A stretch of DNA of 64,000 bases from assembly GCF_035989265.1 (NCBI RefSeq), contig NZ_JAYKZX010000001.1, positions 1,009,001 through 1,073,000 of the forward strand, read 5' to 3'. Positions 61,471 through 64,000 of this stretch are shown here, piece after piece. The position numbers and the translations under genes were made by a program. The DNA comes from Sphingobium sp. HWE2-09. GTDB taxonomy: Bacteria; Pseudomonadota; Alphaproteobacteria; Sphingomonadales; Sphingomonadaceae. How positions within the stretch are numbered: the stretch's first letter is position 1; every line of letters starts with the position of its first letter. The notes under the pieces are model-generated. The model saw only the letters and a program-made list of their open reading frames with translations, was not told the DNA's origin and ran no database searches.

Positions 61471-62892
61471 TCAGCCGGCCGCGTCGCTCCAAACCTGCGC
61501 GAAGAAGGGATTGCGCCGCGCTTCGGCATCGTAGTGGGCCGGATCGACCATCGTCGTGGGGCACCAGTGGCCGCCCTTCATATAGAGGTTGGGCGTCATC
61601 GAAAAGCGTTGCCCTGACGCCGACTGCCATTCCACCGGCACATGCAGCCCTTCGAAGGCGGTCGCCAGGCATTTGCCGCCGCGATATTCCGCCGCCCCGC
61701 GCAGGTCGTCCAGCCGCCATGCGTCGGGCGTGCGGCTTTCGTCATAGCCATGGTTCAGCAGGCTGGGTTCACGCGATGGCTGGGCAAAGATGAAGTCATC
61801 CCAGTTGCGTGGAATGGCTTCCCACGCGGCACGCGACCCGAAATAATGGGCGATCTTCTCCTGCTCGTCTTGCGCCATCCAATACAGCGATCCACCCGGC
61901 GCTTTTGCAAGCCCCTCGATCCGTTTGCTCACCATGCCCGGCGCATAGCGGGATACGGCACGGGCGATCCAGGGCATGTGGCGCGGAGCCTCGGCGAAAT
62001 AGGCATCGAGCGACTGCTCTCGAAACGGCACCAGCGCCTCCAGACGGTCGGAATTGGCATACCATTGGCCATGGAAATTGCGGGTGGCAAACCAGTGTGG
62101 CTTCAGCGCCTTGCGATAGTTGGGCATGGATTGGGTCATGAACTCATGGTTCACGACCCGCGATGTCGCGCCGCCGCCGATGTTGTAGAAGCCGCGCCAG
62201 AACGCCTCTGGCACGCTATCGTCGCATACCGCTGCCATCAGCCGACCGCTGTCGTTCGCCGTCGACCACTCGAAAACGCCATTGATCGGATTGTGAAACA
62301 TGATCGGATCGAACATTTTCCACATGTCGAAATGGGCCATGCCGCTCTGGCGCAGCGACACCCAGTGGCGGATGCCGCTTTCCGCCACGATCGCTTCGGC
62401 CTGGGTCTTGGTGACGGCATAATGGTCGTAGGCGCTGATCTTGATGGGATCGCCCGTGCGGCCCCAATGTACCGGGGCGTTGCGGCTGCCGGTTTCGGCT
62501 ACAGTGCCGATATAGATCAAGCGGGTCTGTTCCGGGTCGCCCACAGTCTTGATGGCATTCACGATATTGCGTGCGCCGCCGACATTGACATGGGTAACGA
62601 CATCTTTTGGCATATTGTCGGCAAGGGGGGACACCAGCCCACCGACATGAAGGACGACGTCGGCACCGCGCACGCCGTCTTCGATCGATGCCGCGTCGGT
62701 CAGGTCGCCCCAAACGATCTCCGCCAGGCCGCGTGTCTCGACATCGCGCACGACCGGATGGCTCTTTTCCTGCGGCCGGACGAGGATACGCAGGCGCAAG
62801 CTGTCGCTCTTGGCCGCGATACGCTTGATGGCTTCACGGCCCATATTTCCGGTCGCGCCGGTGAGAAAAATAATCTTGCGGCTATCGGACAC
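61471..62892 (-). CDS. Extended SDR (NAD-dependent epimerase/3-beta-HSD-like)
   Basis: A 473-residue extended SDR with the N-terminal TGATGNMG motif (residues 11-18), and Tyr158 and Lys162 of the YxxxK pair (DHYAVTK). The C-terminal substrate-binding part is long, about 160 residues more than the core. The superfamily includes sugar epimerases, dihydroflavonol reductases and 3-beta-hydroxysteroid dehydrogenases, so a role in aglycone or sugar conversion is possible. It is transcribed towards the glycosidase locus and alone. Confidence 0.85.
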   Translation of the reverse strand: MSDSRKIIFLTGATGNMGREAIKRIAAKSDSLRLRILVRPQEKSHPVVRDVETRGLAEIVWGDLTDAASIEDGVRGADVVLHVGGLVSPLADNMPKDVVTHVNVGGARNIVNAIKTVGDPEQTRLIYIGTVAETGSRNAPVHWGRTGDPIKISAYDHYAVTKTQAEAIVAESGIRHWVSLRQSGMAHFDMWKMFDPIMFHNPINGVFEWSTANDSGRLMAAVCDDSVPEAFWRGFYNIGGGATSRVVNHEFMTQSMPNYRKALKPHWFATRNFHGQWYANSDRLEALVPFREQSLDAYFAEAPRHMPWIARAVSRYAPGMVSKRIEGLAKAPGGSLYWMAQDEQEKIAHYFGSRAAWEAIPRNWDDFIFAQPSREPSLLNHGYDESRTPDAWRLDDLRGAAEYRGGKCLATAFEGLHVPVEWQSASGQRFSMTPNLYMKGGHWCPTTMVDPAHYDAEARRNPFFAQVWSDAAG

Positions 62893-63041
62893 TGGCCTCT
62901 CCCTTTGAAAAATTATTAGAACAGTTGCGTTCGAATAACAAGGGTTTCGGCTGCTCGCCCGGCAAGGCCGCTATCGGCGTCACATCCGGCGATCCATAGT
63001 CCGGGAACCTGCCACAAGGCGCATCTATAGTCAGACGTCTT

Positions 63042-63068
63042 GGCACCAGACCGAACGGGCCTGGTGCC
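63042..63068. terminator. Hairpin after the small exported protein
   Basis: GGCACCAG / CTGGTGCC (8 bases, extendable) with an 11-base loop lies just downstream of the minus-strand gene at 63077-63406. No strong T tract is present. Confidence 0.55.
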
Positions 63069-63076
63069 GATGACCG

Positions 63077-63406
63077 TCATTTTTTCGGCATCTTGGCGAA
63101 GTCCGCGTCGATCGCTGCCAGGCGCGCATCGGTGACGTCATCAGGCGAATATTGCTGAATTGCCTTGAGCGTCATGCCGCGAGCCATGTCGATCTGGTCG
63201 TTGGTCGTCATGCCGGGGATATGCTTTTCAATGATCGCCTTGGCGGCCGGATTATCCAGCAATGTGCCGAGATCCGTGTCCGCAGTTGTGAACGCCTGCG
63301 GGGCGGCCGCCGCCGCCGCGGGGGGTGTAGGCGCCGCAGGCGTCTGTGCAAAGGCAGACGTGGCGGCAGTCAGCGCAACCAATGCACCGATCAGAATCTT
63401 ACGCAT
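63077..63406 (-). CDS. Small exported Pro/Ala-rich protein
   Basis: A 109-residue protein with a signal peptide (MRKILIGALVALTAATSAFAQ). A Pro/Ala-rich linker (residues about 22-38) precedes a helical domain with NPAAKAIIEKHIPG, MARGMTLKAIQQYSPDDVT and LAAIDADFAKM. I have seen similar short domains in sphingomonad proteins near esterases or SDRs, but no function is known to me. The start at 63406 is preferred to 63415, because the GAGG ribosome site abuts the earlier ATG. Confidence 0.75.
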   Translation of the reverse strand: MRKILIGALVALTAATSAFAQTPAAPTPPAAAAAAPQAFTTADTDLGTLLDNPAAKAIIEKHIPGMTTNDQIDMARGMTLKAIQQYSPDDVTDARLAAIDADFAKMPKK

Positions 63407-63522
63407 CCAAAACATCCTCTTCCATTGATTCTAATCTATCTATCGAACGTTTGTGTTCTAATATCAAGATGCTCGCCCATATGGCGGTGACGGCTATTCA
63501 GGGCCATGAGCATAGAACTACC

Positions 63523-64000
63523 CTATACGCCGAAGCCACCTGACACGGATATGCGTTGTCCGGTCACATAGCCGGCTTCATTCGACGCGAAAAACACGCA
63601 GGCGTGGCCGATCTCTTCTGCCGTCCCCCAGCGCTTGAGGCAAAGCAGGCGATGCGTATTGTCGATCCAGCGCTGGTCGATCTGCCCGATGCGGGTGAGT
63701 TCATGCAACTGCCCAGCGTCTATGACCCCTACCAGGACGGAATTTGCCCGAATCTTGTACCGGCCTTCTTCTTTTGCGATGCCCTTCATCAACTGCTCGT
63801 TGGAAGCCTTCACCGCAACCGACATGCCATCGCGTTGCGGCCACCAATCGTGACCGGCCGATCCCAAGGTAACGAAGCTGCCGCCGCCCACTTCCCGAAA
63901 ATGGGGAATGACCGTTTGGGCGACGGCTAAAAACCCATGCACTTCCACCTCAAAGGCATGGCGCCACTCCTTCATCGGCGTTGACGCAAGATAGCGTTGA
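63523..64000 (-). CDS. SDR-family protein, 5'-truncated by the window edge
   Basis: The frame runs past the last base of the window with SDR-like sequence (LASTPMKEWRHAFEVEVHGFL), so the true start and NAD-binding motif lie outside. The visible part is about 158 residues. In the active-site region the Ser is in GSAGHDWW, but 13 residues on, where Tyr is expected, the sequence has Ser (DGMSVAVK) with the Lys four residues later. The C-terminus ends with GGFGV, as SDRs do. Activity is doubtful without the Tyr; it may have a non-dehydrogenase role. Confidence 0.82.
   Translation of the reverse strand, partial: QRYLASTPMKEWRHAFEVEVHGFLAVAQTVIPHFREVGGGSFVTLGSAGHDWWPQRDGMSVAVKASNEQLMKGIAKEEGRYKIRANSVLVGVIDAGQLHELTRIGQIDQRWIDNTHRLLCLKRWGTAEEIGHACVFFASNEAGYVTGQRISVSGGFGV

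Noticed and set aside
63400..63405. TACGCA at the start of the small exported protein as an operator
   Set aside because: It spans the codons for Met-Arg-Lys at the gene start, a frequent coding coincidence; copies inside genes (also 9635 and 59414) were not counted as operators.
1..64000. CRISPR arrays, tRNA or rRNA genes, insertion sequences and integrase/phage genes
   Set aside because: I saw no regularly spaced direct repeats, no tRNA-like sequence, and no transposase or integrase motifs in any frame; the cluster shows no clear mobile-element border inside the window.

Overview
The window looks like part of the genome of an alphaproteobacterium of the Sphingomonadaceae (Sphingobium/Novosphingobium type). 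It is GC-rich, is flanked by large TonB-dependent receptors, carries a GH106 rhamnosidase, and shares sphingomonad-style esterases, NTF2-like proteins and gene packing. No tRNA, rRNA, CRISPR array, insertion sequence or phage gene was seen. Almost all of it is catabolic, and the centre is an unusually complete aerobic steroid-nucleus degradation cluster. Layout: (1) 1-2.2 kb, the 3' part of a TonB-dependent receptor. (2) 2.4-11.8 kb, peripheral oxidoreductases: an SDR, a trimethylamine-dehydrogenase/old-yellow-enzyme-like flavoprotein, a zinc alcohol dehydrogenase, NTF2-like proteins, a VOC protein, a DUF1214 protein, an esterase and a CaiB/BaiF CoA-transferase. (3) 11.9-27.8 kb, seventeen tightly packed minus-strand genes that read as one transcription unit. 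They start with the extradiol dioxygenase HsaC/TesB and continue with the C/D-ring set IpdA, IpdB, a crotonase, IpdC, EchA20, acyl-CoA dehydrogenases, FadA6, a PaaY-like hexapeptide protein, an Hsd4A-like SDR, IpdF, a MaoC hydratase, a true ketosteroid isomerase, a second thiolase and FadE30. (4) 28.1-36.3 kb, a divergent plus-strand operon hsaA-hsaD-hsaB-hsaE-hsaG-hsaF (A/B-ring meta cleavage down to pyruvate and propionyl-CoA), followed by a frameshifted TIM-barrel gene, an SDR and an esterase. (5) 36.3-41.2 kb, an aldo/keto reductase, two coupled Lrp/AsnC regulators, a TetR regulator, an AEC transporter and a beta-hydroxyacid dehydrogenase. (6) 41.2-47.9 kb, an acyl-CoA module (CoA-transferase, crotonase, LysR, two acyl-CoA dehydrogenases, aldehyde dehydrogenase) that could shorten a side chain. 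(7) 48.1-61.4 kb, a 2-oxoglutarate/Fe(II)-oxygenase-like protein, then a TonB-dependent receptor followed by secreted GH3, GH106 and GH78 glycosidases and two esterases. (8) 61.5-64 kb, an extended SDR, a small exported protein and a partial SDR. How it may work together (inference): the glycosidase set (rhamnosidases plus a beta-glucosidase), with its own outer-membrane receptor, would strip a rhamnose/glucose chain from a glycoside. The neighbouring genes would then oxidise a steroid aglycone. Rhamnosylated steroidal saponins or glycoalkaloids (for example the chacotriose chain of dioscin or alpha-chaconine) fit this set better than any other substrate I can think of. Rutinoside- or neohesperidoside-type flavonoids remain an alternative for the glycosidases. 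A TACGC(A/G) motif occurs, mostly in pairs, in the intergenic regions of the steroid genes and also upstream of the glycosidase-locus receptor, which suggests a shared regulator. Ketosteroid 1-dehydrogenase, 9-alpha-hydroxylase (KshAB) and the FadD3 ligase are not in the window. Three genes carry an apparent one-base loss at or beside a G/C homopolymer, so sequencing error should be excluded before calling them pseudogenes.
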